Shown piece after piece: positions 8,595 through 20,106 of a DNA stretch of 64,000 nucleotides (position 1 is the first letter of the stretch; each line of letters starts with the position of its first letter). A model generated the notes under the pieces. It was not told the DNA's origin and did no database searches. It saw only the letters and a list, made by a program, of their open reading frames with translations. Both the position numbers and the translations under genes were made by a program. The stretch comes from Adiantum capillus-veneris. Lineage: Eukaryota; Streptophyta; Polypodiopsida; Polypodiales; Pteridaceae. The stretch spans positions 43,465,598 through 43,529,597 of the forward strand of contig CM043962.1 in NCBI GenBank assembly GCA_014529385.2, given 5' to 3'.

Positions 8595-10669
8595 TGAGGG
8601 CGAGCTTTTTGAAATGGGGCCTCTAAACCCAAACCAATGGGCCTACCCTCACAAAATGTTCGTAGAGAGGTACGCACACTACTTGGGGCACCACCTTCTT
8701 TTGGGAATGGGGAAGGAAACCAATCAAAATAACACTTGCACTCACCCACTCAAGCAACACACTTTGAAAACCCCCTTACTCTATATACACTTTGGACACT
8801 TGAACACCATCAACGATTATGCAACCCAATGCCGTGCATCAAAATGAAATATGCAATTTGTGGAATAGCATTCACCTTCTCCCCATAAGAATACCCATAA
8901 TACATCCAAACTCTTCCTCTCTCAAGCACTCATCAAAAAAATCATGCGCACAAGACTTGCCTCTCAAACACACAAGAGAATCACTTACATCAAACTAACA
9001 CACTTTGCATAGAGAGCTCATCTCCATCTATGCAATGCCGTGACACAAATAAAATCACCATGAGAGGTAGCCACATGCATATGTAATGAAGCAAAAGAGA
9101 GTTGGAGTGAGAAATTTCTTTAGACCAATTGAATAAGTGTGGAGAAACAAACCAATGGTAAATTGAGAATAGAACACTTACTTGATTTCTCGCACACCTT
9201 TTAAGGGGAGGACAGACGCTTGCTAACCATCACGAATTGCGACACTTGAAAGTTTTGAAGATGATTTCATGATCATTAACATAACCATGAGAGATATCAT
9301 GATGTATTTACAGGTTATTGAGGTGCTACAAATGATTTATTGGGTTGATGGAGTAAGAGATTGTAGAATGGAAAGAGTGGAGAATAGAGTTGCACTTCCT
9401 CCAAAGAGGAGGGTTAGGAGGGAGGATGTGAAAGAGGGAGAGTTGGGATTTTCTCTACTATTGATCAAGAAACAACATGAAGTTGAAAATATAGGTGTGT
9501 GTCCTTGAGTCTCTCCAAGGGGGGCTATTTATAGTTGTGTAGGAGTGGGATTATGCTACACTTAATTAGAGTAAGTGATTAGACCTAATTAAGTGTCCTT
9601 TGACCACTCATTGAATATTGGACATAAAAGGGACTATTTATTCACCAAAAATATCATTTTAGACCGTGAAGGCTCCATAGGGGTGCATAATGTAGGTGGG
9701 CCCCACCATGAGGCCCTACGGGTGGCTCCTGCGGGGTATCTCAATTTGTCTGTCTTGGCATTTAGAAAGCATCTTTAGGTTGGTCTCATCACATGCAAGT
9801 GACCTTGAACACTCATTGCTCTTCTAGAAGATGAGTAGGGGAAAAATAAGATCTCACCCTCTTGATTTACTTGATTTACAGTTCCCTTTTGCTGCGAATC
9901 TGACAGATTTACACTATTTTGACCATAACTTTTTACCTGTAGCTCGGAATGACATGCTTCAAAAGGCAAAATTGACCTTCTCAACATGTTTGATATGAAT
10001 TTGGACTATTCTTCACGCCCATGCACCAAGGAATTCGGTTTGGAAGGTCCACACTAGGCTAGGGAACCCTTTGCTTCCAAGTCTTCTTGTATGGGCCCTT
10101 TGCTTGTATGCATCCAAGGGGAATCATGCTTTCTCAAAAGGCTATGATGCTTACACAAATAGAGGAGGGCCCAATATTATTTTCTTGTGAAAAGAATATA
10201 CAATTGGAGTCTTTTTGAAAGGAGAAAAACTATATGTATATTCTTAAGAGATATTGGGCCACCTATGTAGGGGGCATAGAAGACTTGTAGAGATGGACCA
10301 TAATCTTTGGTAAAGACAAGTGGAGAGCTGATTTCCATGGTAATTTATCTATATGGGATGGAAGATGGATATATTATTTTTCTACTACTAATTCACAAGA
10401 GGTAAGAAAGTTTGGGGGTAGATAGTTGGTTATTGTATGCTTACTTTTATTTACAAAGCAAAAAGAAAAGGGTGGTAATATAAATATATGACTAAGGTGA
10501 CATTTTTGGGAAGAGTACAATGTATGTGTCGTCACAAAGGTTAAACGAAGAGGGGGAATTTACTCTAGATAACTTAATAGCGTAGAAAAATATATACACA
10601 TATGAGGAAGAGGACGTTGAGTAGGCTGAGAAATGTTGCAAAAAGACGGTTACCATTTTATGCGACTCA
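8595..10669 (-). repeat. Element A 5' LTR
   Basis: The minus-strand 5' LTR, about 2.07 kb. A TATA-like CTATAAATAG at 9525-9534 (minus) suggests U3 is about 1.1 kb and transcription starts near 9.5 kb. No host coding sequence was recognised inside it. Confidence 0.95.
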
Positions 10670-10740
10670 CTAGAATTATGCAAGGTGAAGCTTCACTTTA
10701 TCATTCTAAAGGAATAGGATGCAAGAGAAGTCAAGCCATG

Positions 10741-11095
10741 GGAGGAAGTGAAATGAAAGGTGAAATACATAGATACATTTAATACTTTAAAACCAAAGTA
10801 GCACTTAAGGTAAGTGTTTCAATCATCACTAAGTCAACCCATGCAAGGAACTAAAATGAAAGACAATGAAAGGTGAAATAAAAATATCTATTTAATACTT
10901 TAAAACCAAAATAACATTTAAGATAAGTCTCAATCATCAATCACAATCATTTAAAGTAAGTCTCAATCATCACTCACAATCATCACTAAGTCAACCGCCA
11001 TGTGAGGAAGTGAACTCAAAGGTGAAATAATAATATTCATTTAATGCTTTAAAACCAAAATAACATTTAATGTAAGTCTCAATCAACACAGAAAA
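10741..11095. repeat. Three imperfect tandem repeats, ~105-150 bp
   Basis: Three diverged copies share gaagtgaa, aaggtgaaata, tttaatactttaaaacc and aagtctcaatcatca in the same order, starting near 10741, 10846 and 10999. No coding potential was seen. The remainder of 10670-11368 is AT-rich with nothing recognised. Confidence 0.7.
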
Positions 11096-11368
11096 CATTG
11101 AATGTATGCCTAAACCAACAAATCTCTAAGGTCCTTTAGAAAGCCAAAAAGGGCAGAGTTGCATAGAGAGTAAGTACTAAGGTTTGATTTTATTTGGTTG
11201 TTGATTTTATCTTTACATTGTTTTGTGCATCCGTATGTTATATTACCTTATAAATGAAGAACAATTGTTAATGTAATCGCAATGTCATCATTATATTCGA
11301 ACTAAGTTCTTGACACTCTTTAGTGAATGTTTCTATGCAGATATTCTCATATTTATAAACCTTGTTAT

Positions 11369-11800
11369 ATCTCATTGCCTCTCACCATTTTTGGTGAGGT
11401 TACCTTTCTATTTTTATTGCAGATCGATAGCCCCCTAAAAAGAACTTGTTCAAGCTCGTGATATTGCACGGGCATTCACACGCTGACATTAGCCTTCAAG
11501 GTGCAAACATGGTTAAACTTATTAGAGAGAAAAACTTTCCTGCAATAAATGAGCTCAAAGTGATGGTGCCCAAAGTGATGGCTCTCCGAAGAGGATGCCC
11601 ACCAAGGACTCTTTATGCTTTCGTAAGGGCACCTTATTTTGCATGTGTATCAACCTGAGAATTGCCAAGCACAACATTCGGCATATAAATCATCCAATAT
11701 ACTTCAAAATAGCATACACAACCTGTAGACTATTTCAATGTGAGAAAGAAAGAAAAACCCTATTATTTTTGAGTTTTTCTTCCAATGGGAGTGGGGCCAA
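11369..11800. repeat. Dispersed repeat, copy 1
   Basis: It matches 13061-13555 in direct orientation over its full length. It contains a plus-strand reading frame with a conserved peptide (ADISLQGANMVK, MALRRGCPPRT, YAFVRAP). In this copy the frame carries an in-frame 15-bp tandem duplication near 11557-11581. A pyrimidine-rich stretch ending ttgcag at 11417-11422 resembles a splice acceptor. The family is not recognised; it may be a host-gene fragment or part of an unidentified transposon. Confidence 0.75.
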
Positions 11801-13060
11801 AGACGTCGCGATAATGAGGTACATTTAGTGAGCCAGGATCAACCCTGAGTTGATTGCTATGGAACAAGATGTGGGCAGATGCAACACAAAGCTAACAAGT
11901 ACAAAGGACACTTAATATCATTCTTATGGAGTATGGAAAGTATGCATCAAGATTCACTAAGAGCAGAAGTAAAAACATAATGCTTTTTACAGAGAGAGCA
12001 CAAAAGTGGGCTTACTCTCCCCATTTGCCTTGCTCCTCCCTTTGCTTTCTTTAGCAACTACTTCCTCCGTTCTGCTTAATTTTTGCAGCCTTGCTTTACC
12101 TTGAGTTCAAAACTTTTTTCGCAATCAAACTTAAAAAACCACAAGTTCCACCTCCAAGTCGAGGGAGTGAACGGTACTTCCAAAATCAATCAAGACGATG
12201 GCTAAGATACTTCCTCTAAACGTTGGTATATCTTCTTAGTGCCGAGGTTCAAGCATGGGGAGCGAGTTCTTGTTTAAATGAGAATATTAATAATTTTTCT
12301 CTTTAAACTTCTGACTTTGTGCCTCTGATTGTCAATTGATGCTACTTAGAGCCAAGTCCCGCCCATATTAGCGGGGTTAGTGGGTGCAAGACTCACCCTT
12401 GGGTTCCACCATAGGTAGCAAAATCCTTATATGAAAATAGGGAGGAAGCAAAGAATGTGCAATGCATTTGATTCGAAGGAAACTTGCTAGAAAGAAGGAA
12501 AAGAGTAGCTCTCGTAACATTAGCTTATGACCTTGCTTTTTCAAAGTACTAGTAGGGGTATTTTTTAGCTTATATTTTTATGCGACCTTTTAAAGCATTT
12601 CCCCCACTCCCCCCACTCACTCTTCTTGGTTGCGACTTGGCCCTTATCTGCTGCTACGTGGAACAAAGATGCGACCTTCACAATATTGTTGTCCTTTCCT
12701 TGCTCGTCGTTTGCACATCGTTGCTTCTCTTCACTCGCCCTATGATTGTGTGCCACCCTCGGCCCTACAACTCGTCTCCTTCTGTAGCCGTTTCTTTCCA
12801 CCTGAAGACGACCCAAACGCTCTCTCAAGATCCTCCTCTCGCTGATCGACTCCTCCTCTGTAGCTTACGAGCATTGCTCTTCGTCTTCCACTTCTGGTCG
12901 GCCGCTCAGCTTGTTGATGCCATCTCCTCCCTCTTACTGGTCGGTGGCTCCTCTGCATCTCATTGGATTCTCAGTCCCGCCCTTTAGTACTCCTTGTTGC
13001 TACTTTCATTTCTCTCTCTCATGCTCTGATTTTGCTCATCGGTAGTGCCCTCCTTTTTAA
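11801..13060. other. Anonymous spacer between the two repeat copies
   Basis: No gene was recognised. 12570-13040 is pyrimidine-rich and gives several short overlapping ORFs on both strands. They are of similar length and show no family motif, so I treat them as chance. Confidence 0.5.
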
Positions 13061-13555
13061 ATCTCATTGCCTCTCGTTGTTTTTGGTGAATTTACCTTTC
13101 TATCTTTATTTGCAAATCGACAACCCCCTAAAAAGTTTGGTTCAAGCTCGTAATATTGCACGTATATTCACACGCTGACATTAGCCTTCAAGGTGCAAAC
13201 ATGGTTAAACATATTAGAGAGAAAAACATTCCCGCAATCAATGAGCTCAAAGTGATGGCTCTCCGAAGAGGATGCCCACCAAGAACTCCTTATGCTTTCG
13301 TAAGGGCACCACATTTTGCATACCCGAGAAGTGACAAGCACAACATTCTAAAAATACAAATCATCCAATATAGTTCAAAACACCATGCACAGTCTGTAGA
13401 CTATTTTGATGCCAAAACCAAAATTATTTTTTCTTGCTGCCCAGTCAAAGTCGATAATACATGTAACCACCGCATTAAAAAACAATAGTTTTCTATCAAA
13501 AAGAAATCAAAACCCTATTATTTTTGTTCTTTTCTTCCAATTGGCACGGGGCGTA
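13061..13555. repeat. Dispersed repeat, copy 2
   Basis: Second copy of the 11369-11800 unit, with about 75 extra bases near 13425-13500. The conserved reading frame is kept without the 15-bp duplication and extends further here (to 13488). Substitutions between the copies include amino-acid changes (L/H, F/I, L/P). 13556-13851 holds nothing recognised. Confidence 0.75.
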
Positions 13556-13851
13556 ACGGAATCCACCCCCTCTAGACCTACACATCCTCTAGCATTTGCC
13601 AACCATCTTCAACCTTGCCGCCTTCATGAGCAAAAGAATCGCCAAAAATATCTTCTACCAAATACATCTATTCATCCTCTTGCCATTCTTCTGAATCTTG
13701 ATCATCAAAAACCATCTGTCCTTCCCGCTTCCTAAACAATTTGATCCTCTTTCTTGCAATATGACAAAATTCAAGGTTAAGAGACTTACTGACAGCAGCT
13801 ATCCATCACAACATAGCGATGTCTGAGTACAACAATTTGTAACCATCCCTA

Positions 13852-14943
13852 TCAATGGCAAAAAATCAGTCTCCACCACAGCTGAAGCCCTAATAAAATA
13901 CTCCTTACAAATGTTAGAGCGGTTGCAATGCCCAAAAGCTCTCTCTTAACGTGTGGATAATTTCTTTGGTGAGTGTTAAGTACCTTTGCATGAAACCGTT
14001 CAACATTCATATGACCATCTTCGTCATTTTGACCAATAACCCAACCAATACCTATTGGAATAGTGTCAAACGTCAACATCAGTGATCTTCCACACTTGTA
14101 GTCAACTTCTCTTAAGGTAGGAGCTTTGAGAGGCATCTTCTTTAATTTTTTGATGGCCTTTGTATGAGCATCCTCCCATACAAACCTTTTGCCTTTCTTA
14201 ATAAAATAATACAGTATTGCAGCATGAGCAAACTGAGGCAACCAAATATGGTCAAACACGCAGGCACCTAAAAATCAATGAGCTTCAGTAACTAATGCGC
14301 ATGAGTCCTTCATCTTTTGTATAGCTTCTACCTTAGCTGGACGCGGCCACCATCCATGTGGCCCACACATATGCCTACAACCAATATTTCTTTGGCACCA
14401 AAAATTGATTTTGACCTTAAAGTATCAAATTTACCTCGTCAAGCTTGGATAGAATAGTTGCACAATCTGCAATGTGTTCGATAACAAATCTTTGGCACCC
14501 CTCTGATCTTTCACCTCATCTTTCAGAGTCTCTTCATAGCCCTTGATTGGCAAATCATCAATAAAAGGCATACTAATGTGAGGAATGAACTCTCTTAGAA
14601 CTTTATTCATGACATTTATCATGTGAGCAATAGAATCCGTGGCACCTTCTGGTAAAGTGCACATTCTTACCAACCCAAGAGGTGTATGCATTGTAGTCAT
14701 ATCCCTACTCTCCAAAGCAAGCTAAAACTGATCATAACCTGAGTAGAGATCACCCATAGAGTATATGGCCCTGCGTGCAAAATATTCAGCAAACTCTTCC
14801 ATGATTGGACCGGTGCCCACATTGCAAATCACTACCCTATTTACTAACTGCATTTCTTGAATAAATTGCAAGGCACCATTTTTCTTTAGGATGGTAAACC
14901 GTTGATTGGAATAGGGTACAAAAGATGGATCCAGAATGCCCAT
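13852..14943 (-). pseudogene. Ty3/gypsy RT and RNase H relic
   Basis: Three consecutive frames read as one decayed pol. 14722-14943 has the RT fingers (FTILKKNGALQFIQEMQLVN, then SMGDLYSGYDQF). 14431-14715 has the palm with FIDDL in place of YxDD. 13852-14259 has an RNase H-like segment (LTFDTIPIGIGWVIGQ, then KRELLGIATAL). No LTRs, gag or integrase adjoin it. The RT type differs from elements A, B and C. Confidence 0.85.
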
Positions 14944-15630
14944 GCGTATCTTCTCATTTACAAGTCAATAAGCTTCAGAAACTGAGCTGGATGACTCAAC
15001 CGTATCAACATCTATACATGAAGATAAATGATGAAGCTAGCAATATTTCTTCCACCTTAGCGCCCAAATCATTCAAAGGCCCATTTTCTCACATTTACTT
15101 CCTACTTTTTCACACAAATGACCTCCTATTTATGCTTTTGTTATATCCCTCTCAAGGCTACAAGAATCAACAAACTCCCAATGCTCAAATCACCAAGATT
15201 CTTCAACCATTGGATGAACACTCCCTTGGAACCTGACACCCTACAAAGAGTGTCCAAGGGTAGACACTCATTAGAAAACGAGGAGCTATGTAGTGATTTT
15301 GTACACTTGGACCATAGCGGTGTGATGCCAAATAAAATGTAGACATTTGTGAAGATGTGGTGTAGAAGCAGTTTTTTGCACGCTTAATATTTTCAATGTA
15401 GCTTTTTGTAATTCTAGTGATATAAAATGATGTTATGGGCTCTAAATGAGTTCCAATTTGTGAAACCATTTCATATTAGTTGTGTAGATTAATAATCCGT
15501 GATTAAAGATGCTCATTAGATTTTGGACACCTAGATATCTTAATTATCCTAATTATAGAGGTCAAAATGCTACAATACGTACATACTTTTTGCGATAAAA
15601 AGCTATGGTGTCCATCTTCTTTGCCATCAC

Positions 15631-15740
15631 TATATAGTCTCTTACTCACTAACCCTTGTGTGAGCTTTCTTGCTTGCTTACTATGCATTGAGAGACTACT
15701 CATTTTTCACCAGCGTTGGAAAAACTCTCCGTAGTTGACA
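15631..15740 (+). repeat. Probable 3' end of the element C 5' LTR
   Basis: A TATATAG box at 15631-15637 and a terminal GTTGACA (15734-15740) precede the primer site by four bases. I could not find the LTR start; a TGTAGACA near 15340 is one candidate. The last 28 bases resemble the end of the LTR-like sequence at 43100-43127 in 24 positions, but the sequence further upstream does not align. The interval 14944-15630 shows nothing else. Confidence 0.45.
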
Positions 15741-15744
15741 TTTT

Positions 15745-15764
15745 TGGCGTCGTTGTCGGGGAGC
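15745..15764 (+). other. Element C primer-binding site
   Basis: TGGCGTCGTTGTCGGGGAGC closely matches the TGGCGCCGTTGCCGGGGA-type primer sites found in many plant gypsy elements (Asp-tRNA type, from memory). It fixes element C on the plus strand. 15765-16643 is its long leader, with no ORF I trust. Confidence 0.85.
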
Positions 15765-16643
15765 CGCTCTGCGCCAAGCTCCAACCGTAGCCTGCATGTT
15801 GCGTTGAGGTCATTTTTTTACATGTTAGAAAGATTTGGAAGTGGGTGGTGGGTGTTGTCTGTGTGTGCAGATCTGGGTATCGTGATATCAGACAATCTAT
15901 TGTTTTTAGTCAATTATTGCTCTGCTTCATTGCCTTTCACTGTTTTGTTGCATTTTTTGTTCACTGTTTATTTGTATTTCAATGATTGGCTATTTTCTAT
16001 TTTTTGCAAATCTGTGTTAAGGCATGGTAATTTTTATTTTTTTTGGCAAGTGTATTTCAATGTTTTTGTAAATATAGGCCCTTGTTGAGGTTAACTTTAA
16101 AAAAAGAAAACCAAAAAATAAACACAAACAAAAAACAAAAATGCCTTGCAATTGGTTGGGAGTTTTGAATTGACCCAAAAAAAAAAATGACTCCAACTAG
16201 GCCCTAAGCGAGAAAAAGAAAGAGCCCCATTGGCCCCAGTCTCGGTCTCGGTCTTGATTTATATATATAGGAAGTAGAGTCTTCCATAGGTCCCTTTTAA
16301 TTGAAGGAATAGTGTGTCTCATGCTATATATATACCACACTTCTCAAGGACAAAAGGAAGCATGTGGGTTCTAGGCTTCACCTTTTCCCTCCACTAGCTT
16401 CTTGTAAATTGTCTCTCTTGTGCCTACACGCCCAAGTCAAAATCGGTTATTTTGGGGGTTACGAGAGTTTTCGATAGCTAAACCGTGTGATGTAAAGCAC
16501 GCCACATCCCTCTGAACGATATGCTCGTTTTGAGCTAACATATGATCCATACCACATCACACACATAAAAAAAGGGTAAAAAACCAAAAAAATCAAGTAA
16601 AAACAACTGAAATAGCTAGTGATGGCGAGGCCTCTTAGGGTAC

Positions 16644-17174
16644 TTGTCAACACTTTTAGGATACACACATCATATGTATTTACGCTCTAGACGAGTGCTA
16701 GAGTCTTATCAATTAGAGAGGGCCTCAAATTACACAAGAACCCATTATCCACCCACATTAGGTTCTGGGCCTTCGGTTGAAACCCAATGTAGTGCAACCC
16801 AAGACCCACACATCGCGGTGGCTACTAAATCTTCCTCTGATTCTGACATGATGGAGGGAGACCCTACCCCATACCCGGAAACTACAAACCAAAATGTACT
16901 TATCTCGGCCCCACAACCAAGTGCTAGTGTGTTTAATCGCATAATGGAAATCATTAGTCAAGCCACTCGTTCGGAGCCTATAGCTAGTGAAGTAAACAAA
17001 GATGATGGGGAGGTAGATTTTCTTTTCACTTCTCATGTAGACTCTATACTCCCCAAGAGTTTCCATGTCGATATCCTACCCCTTGCATTCACTAAAGACC
17101 CTACTAAGCCATCACTCTCTGAAGTTCTCCTTCCCGATGGTAGGAGTCTTGCTAAAGTACAAGAGGCTGAATGA
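16644..17174 (+). pseudogene. Element C gag, N-terminal part
   Basis: A 176-codon frame rich in Ser, Thr, Pro and acidic residues, with LRSRRVLESYQ near the start. It probably continues to ~17210 past a TGA. 17211-17571 has no clean frame and is the decayed middle of gag. It is placed here by its position between the leader and the capsid part; no domain is recognised in it. Confidence 0.5.
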
Positions 17175-17571
17175 TATATGCAAGTAGCTAGGGAAAGGGA
17201 AATTGAGAGCCTATGTATAATGGAGCAACGTTGAGCCATGAAAGCAAAGACCCCTATGACAACAAGCATGCCAAAAGAGAAACCAAGTGCTCCTGAATTA
17301 GTTGCACTGAGGGTCAACAGACCATAGGGAACCATAATGCCTCCATTTCAAGGGGAACCTCCAAAACTTCAGGCTTAGAGGGGGTATTTCTCACTGAGAA
17401 TTGGGAGTATGACCTGCAAACCAAGACTTTGACAAACTTGTACGCGGGCTAAACGTACGATGTGGGTTGGTTAGAGGTTGTACAAGCCTAGAGGAGCCAC
17501 AATAGATGGTTTGTGATCTCATCCATGGGGTTATCCAATTGGAGAGGTGAAACAAGAGAAATAACATTCCT

Positions 17572-18672
17572 TTGATGGGTCCTATGATATTCTTGGATAC
17601 GAGAAAGGCGAAACAACTGACCCTATCACAAATGGAGACTCCCTTAGTAAGTCCCATGGATCCTTCATATGTTGTTTCACCTGGAGTCTCGATACAGTCT
17701 GAGCCCACAAACAATAGTTTTACCTTTCCAAATTTAGCTCATCTTTCCCTCAAAGACACTACGGCTACTATAACTATCCTGGTAATGAGCATGGAAAAAG
17801 GTACATCCTGGACCTCATTCATTAGTAAAGCACCGCTACCTAATAGCATTGTGCCTATAGCAACACCTACACATGTATATCAATCGTATATACATGTTGG
17901 CCCTCATGCCCATGTAGCCCCTACACCCCCAATTGTTTCAACAGCTTATGCTCCACAACCACCCTATCCAAGCCACTATTCTAGTGGAGACATACCAACT
18001 AGCATTAGCATGTCACATCATGCGTCTGCTATGCCTAGGGACACACATATGAACTTTGGGCCACCACATGGCGCAACGTCGTACCAAGCTTGGAACTCAA
18101 GAATCACCCATATGTCAAACCCAACCCCCATTCCACCTACGGTCCCGAGAGCACCTTTACAAACTATACCTACTCACTTGGGTGACGTGGCAACATTTGC
18201 TCAAGCTATCGATCGATCTATTGCTGAAAATATGCATAGCATGCCTGATAGAGAGCCTAGAAGTAAGGCAGTACAAGTGGCCAACCTCACACAAAAATTC
18301 AATGGAGACAGATATGTTAGAAAGCATATAGAGGTATTTGATCACATATGTGATTCCCTGGAAGAGCACAATGAACTACATAAGTGCAAGGCTTTAAGCT
18401 TGACTCTAAGTGGGAAGGCGGGGGATTGGTATAGAACCCTAAGGAAGAAGAGCGCACGCACTATCCTACTCTTAGTACATTGTTCTTGAAAGACTACATA
18501 CGAGCGGGAGTACTTTGGGGCATAGCATCTCAGGTCCAAAAATCCAAACGGGAGGAAGGTGAGTCAGTGAAAGACTTTATTAGTCGCTTGAAGAATTTCA
18601 ATTCTCGTTATAATCCAAATGAGCATTTCAACAATAGCCAACTTCTTGATAGAAGACATATTTAGGAATTTT
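17572..18672 (+). pseudogene. Element C gag, capsid part
   Basis: 17572-18489 encodes a Pro/His/Thr-rich linker and then the gag core (VANLTQKFNGD, GKAGDWYRTL). A frameshift at ~18480 moves to the frame of GESVKDFISRLKNFNSRYNP. The coding sequence stops matching at about 18672, where the nested DNA begins, and resumes near 35220 with KIPKYVLQQEDIY. Confidence 0.75.
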
Positions 18673-19182
18673 GGGAATTATTCAAGTCCCATTTTTTATA
18701 ATGTTGCTCAAAAATTAATTATTTTTGTGTAGTTTCAACTATCATCTATTTGTGGGCATACTCAATTAAATTCATTTTTTTGTTTAGATAGCGCCTACAT
18801 TTTGACATACCTTAGCTATTTGTATGGGATCCTCACTGAATAATATTCTCTAGATGATGTGACGTACTCTGCTCTACTCATAACATAATGAGGACTTTAA
18901 AGTGCTTGGACGTCACTTTGATGCTTGTTAATGAGTTCAATTTAGGGCATTTAGAGGTATTTTTGGAAGGAATTTCATCCTTGTTACCGATTGAAAACCC
19001 ATACAGCTAAGAAGTTGTTAAAACTAATGGCCTTTTTGGTGGGAAAAAACATATATTTGATTGTAATTAGACGTGAAAAATGAATTTATACATGGAAACC
19101 AAGCTACATAGCATAGAGATTTTAGGTATGACAAGCGCTTTCTAAAGTACCAAGAATCTAGCATGGATGTACAAAAAGGTGT

Positions 19183-19314
19183 GTAGGCTCGAACTTAAGT
19201 TCAAGCCTCCACACTTGGCTCGAATGGAGCCTCTACTAGGTACAAAAGTGGTAGAGGGTAAAGCTCTACTTGATAGAAGAATGTGTGGAGGCTCGAACTT
19301 AAGTTCGAGCCTCT
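19183..19314. repeat. Paired palindromes forming a larger hairpin
   Basis: A perfect 22-bp palindrome (ggctcgaacttaagttcgagcc, 19290-19311) and a one-mismatch version (19186-19207) share the AACTTAAGTT core. Their flanks (gtgtgtagg and cctccacac) also pair with each other. The whole stretch can fold either as two small hairpins or as one long one. Confidence 0.85.
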
Positions 19315-19349
19315 ACCCTTGCTAGAAACAAAGAGGGAAATATGAAATA

Positions 19350-19352
<3 letters not shown>

Positions 19353-19405
<53 letters not shown>
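19353..19405. repeat. (GA)n microsatellite
   Basis: About 26 uninterrupted GA units in the left arm of the intermediate insertion. Confidence 0.95.
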
Positions 19406-19409
<4 letters not shown>

Positions 19410-19530
19410 TGATAATAGAGGGAAATTTCTTTCTAGCATTCTACCTTGAAAATGCTTTTACACTATTTGCGTGCAAAAGCTTGTCTTAGATGGGGAAAGT
19501 TTCTCATGTAACCAAGAGAGATAGTGTGAT

Positions 19531-20024
19531 TGTGGAAGACAAAGACAATCTCAGCAGGTCGGAACTATCTCTTGGAACGTCAGACAGTAAAGCAGTCACA
19601 CGACAGTAATTACCACGGTAATTACTACAATAACTTCTAGAAGGCTATAAATATGACCCATTACATTGTAATCGGGCTTCTTGCCTCTTACTCCTTACTT
19701 CCTAGTTCTCTTGGCTTAAGCTTTGGAGTATTCTCAGCTATAATCTCTTCTCCTGTAACTTTATCTTGTAATCATTACTGCAGTTGTAATCATTTGAGCT
19801 TCAATCAGTTATACTTTGTGCTGATTGTCTCTATACTATGAATCTGAAACACTTTTCAGTTGTCCAACTTGTCTCTCATTCTAGTCTACTATTTCAGTTC
19901 AGATAGCTATTTCAGTCCAGTCTCTAATCTCCATTTTAGTTAAACTGACTGAACTGACGACTTACTAGTAGCTCTAAATTCCAACATTGGAATCGGCTAT
20001 CTAAAGAGATAAGCTCCAATTCCA
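19531..20024 (+). repeat. Element B 5' LTR
   Basis: 494 bp, starting TGTGGAAGA and ending CCAATTCCA. TATAAATA at 19646-19653 is the likely promoter box. The primer site begins at about 20028 (TGGCGATCATGGTGGCT); its tRNA is not assigned. Confidence 0.9.
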
Positions 20025-20106
20025 TTTTGGCGATCATGGTGGCTAGAGCTGATTGCTCGTTGACCAGTAAACTCTTCTCTCCTAGTTGGAATTTTCTAAT
20101 GTAGAA

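Larger units (their letters stand above)
388..10669 (-). mobile_element. Element A: Ty3/gypsy LTR retrotransposon, Tat-like
   Basis: A complete element read on the minus strand. Two LTRs of about 2.08 kb (8595-10669 is the 5' copy, 388-2464 the 3' copy) enclose gag, protease, RT, RNase H and integrase in that order. The LTRs start TGAG and end CTCA in element orientation. The flanks share CTAG (384-387 and 10670-10673), or ACTAG if the terminal A is counted in. A second, archaeal-like RNase H between the RT-linked RNase H and integrase is the mark of the plant Tat lineage. Gag and pol are broken by two in-frame stops and one frameshift, so this copy is probably not autonomous although its LTRs are very similar. 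Confidence 0.95.
18673..19530. other. Left arm of the intermediate insertion (unclassified)
   Basis: DNA between the break in element C gag and the left LTR of element B. It is AT-rich and has no gene. It contains two palindromes (19186-19207, 19290-19311) and a (GA)n array (19353-19405). The matching right arm is 33370-35219. No LTR pair or convincing terminal inverted repeat was found, so the class of this insertion is unknown. Confidence 0.5.

Noticed and set aside
11826-11850. tgagccaggatcaaccctg, similar to the complement of the start of small-subunit rRNA
   Set aside because: Neighbouring bases on both sides do not continue as rRNA, so it is a chance match.
12565-12987. Overlapping ORFs of 70-135 codons on both strands
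   Set aside because: Pyrimidine-rich sequence gives long frames by chance on both strands. No motif and no similarity to any neighbour.
15172-15740. Attempt to pair this region with 42559-43127 as the two LTRs of element C
   Set aside because: Only the last ~28 bases are similar. The remaining ~540 bases do not align by eye, so an LTR pair cannot be claimed.
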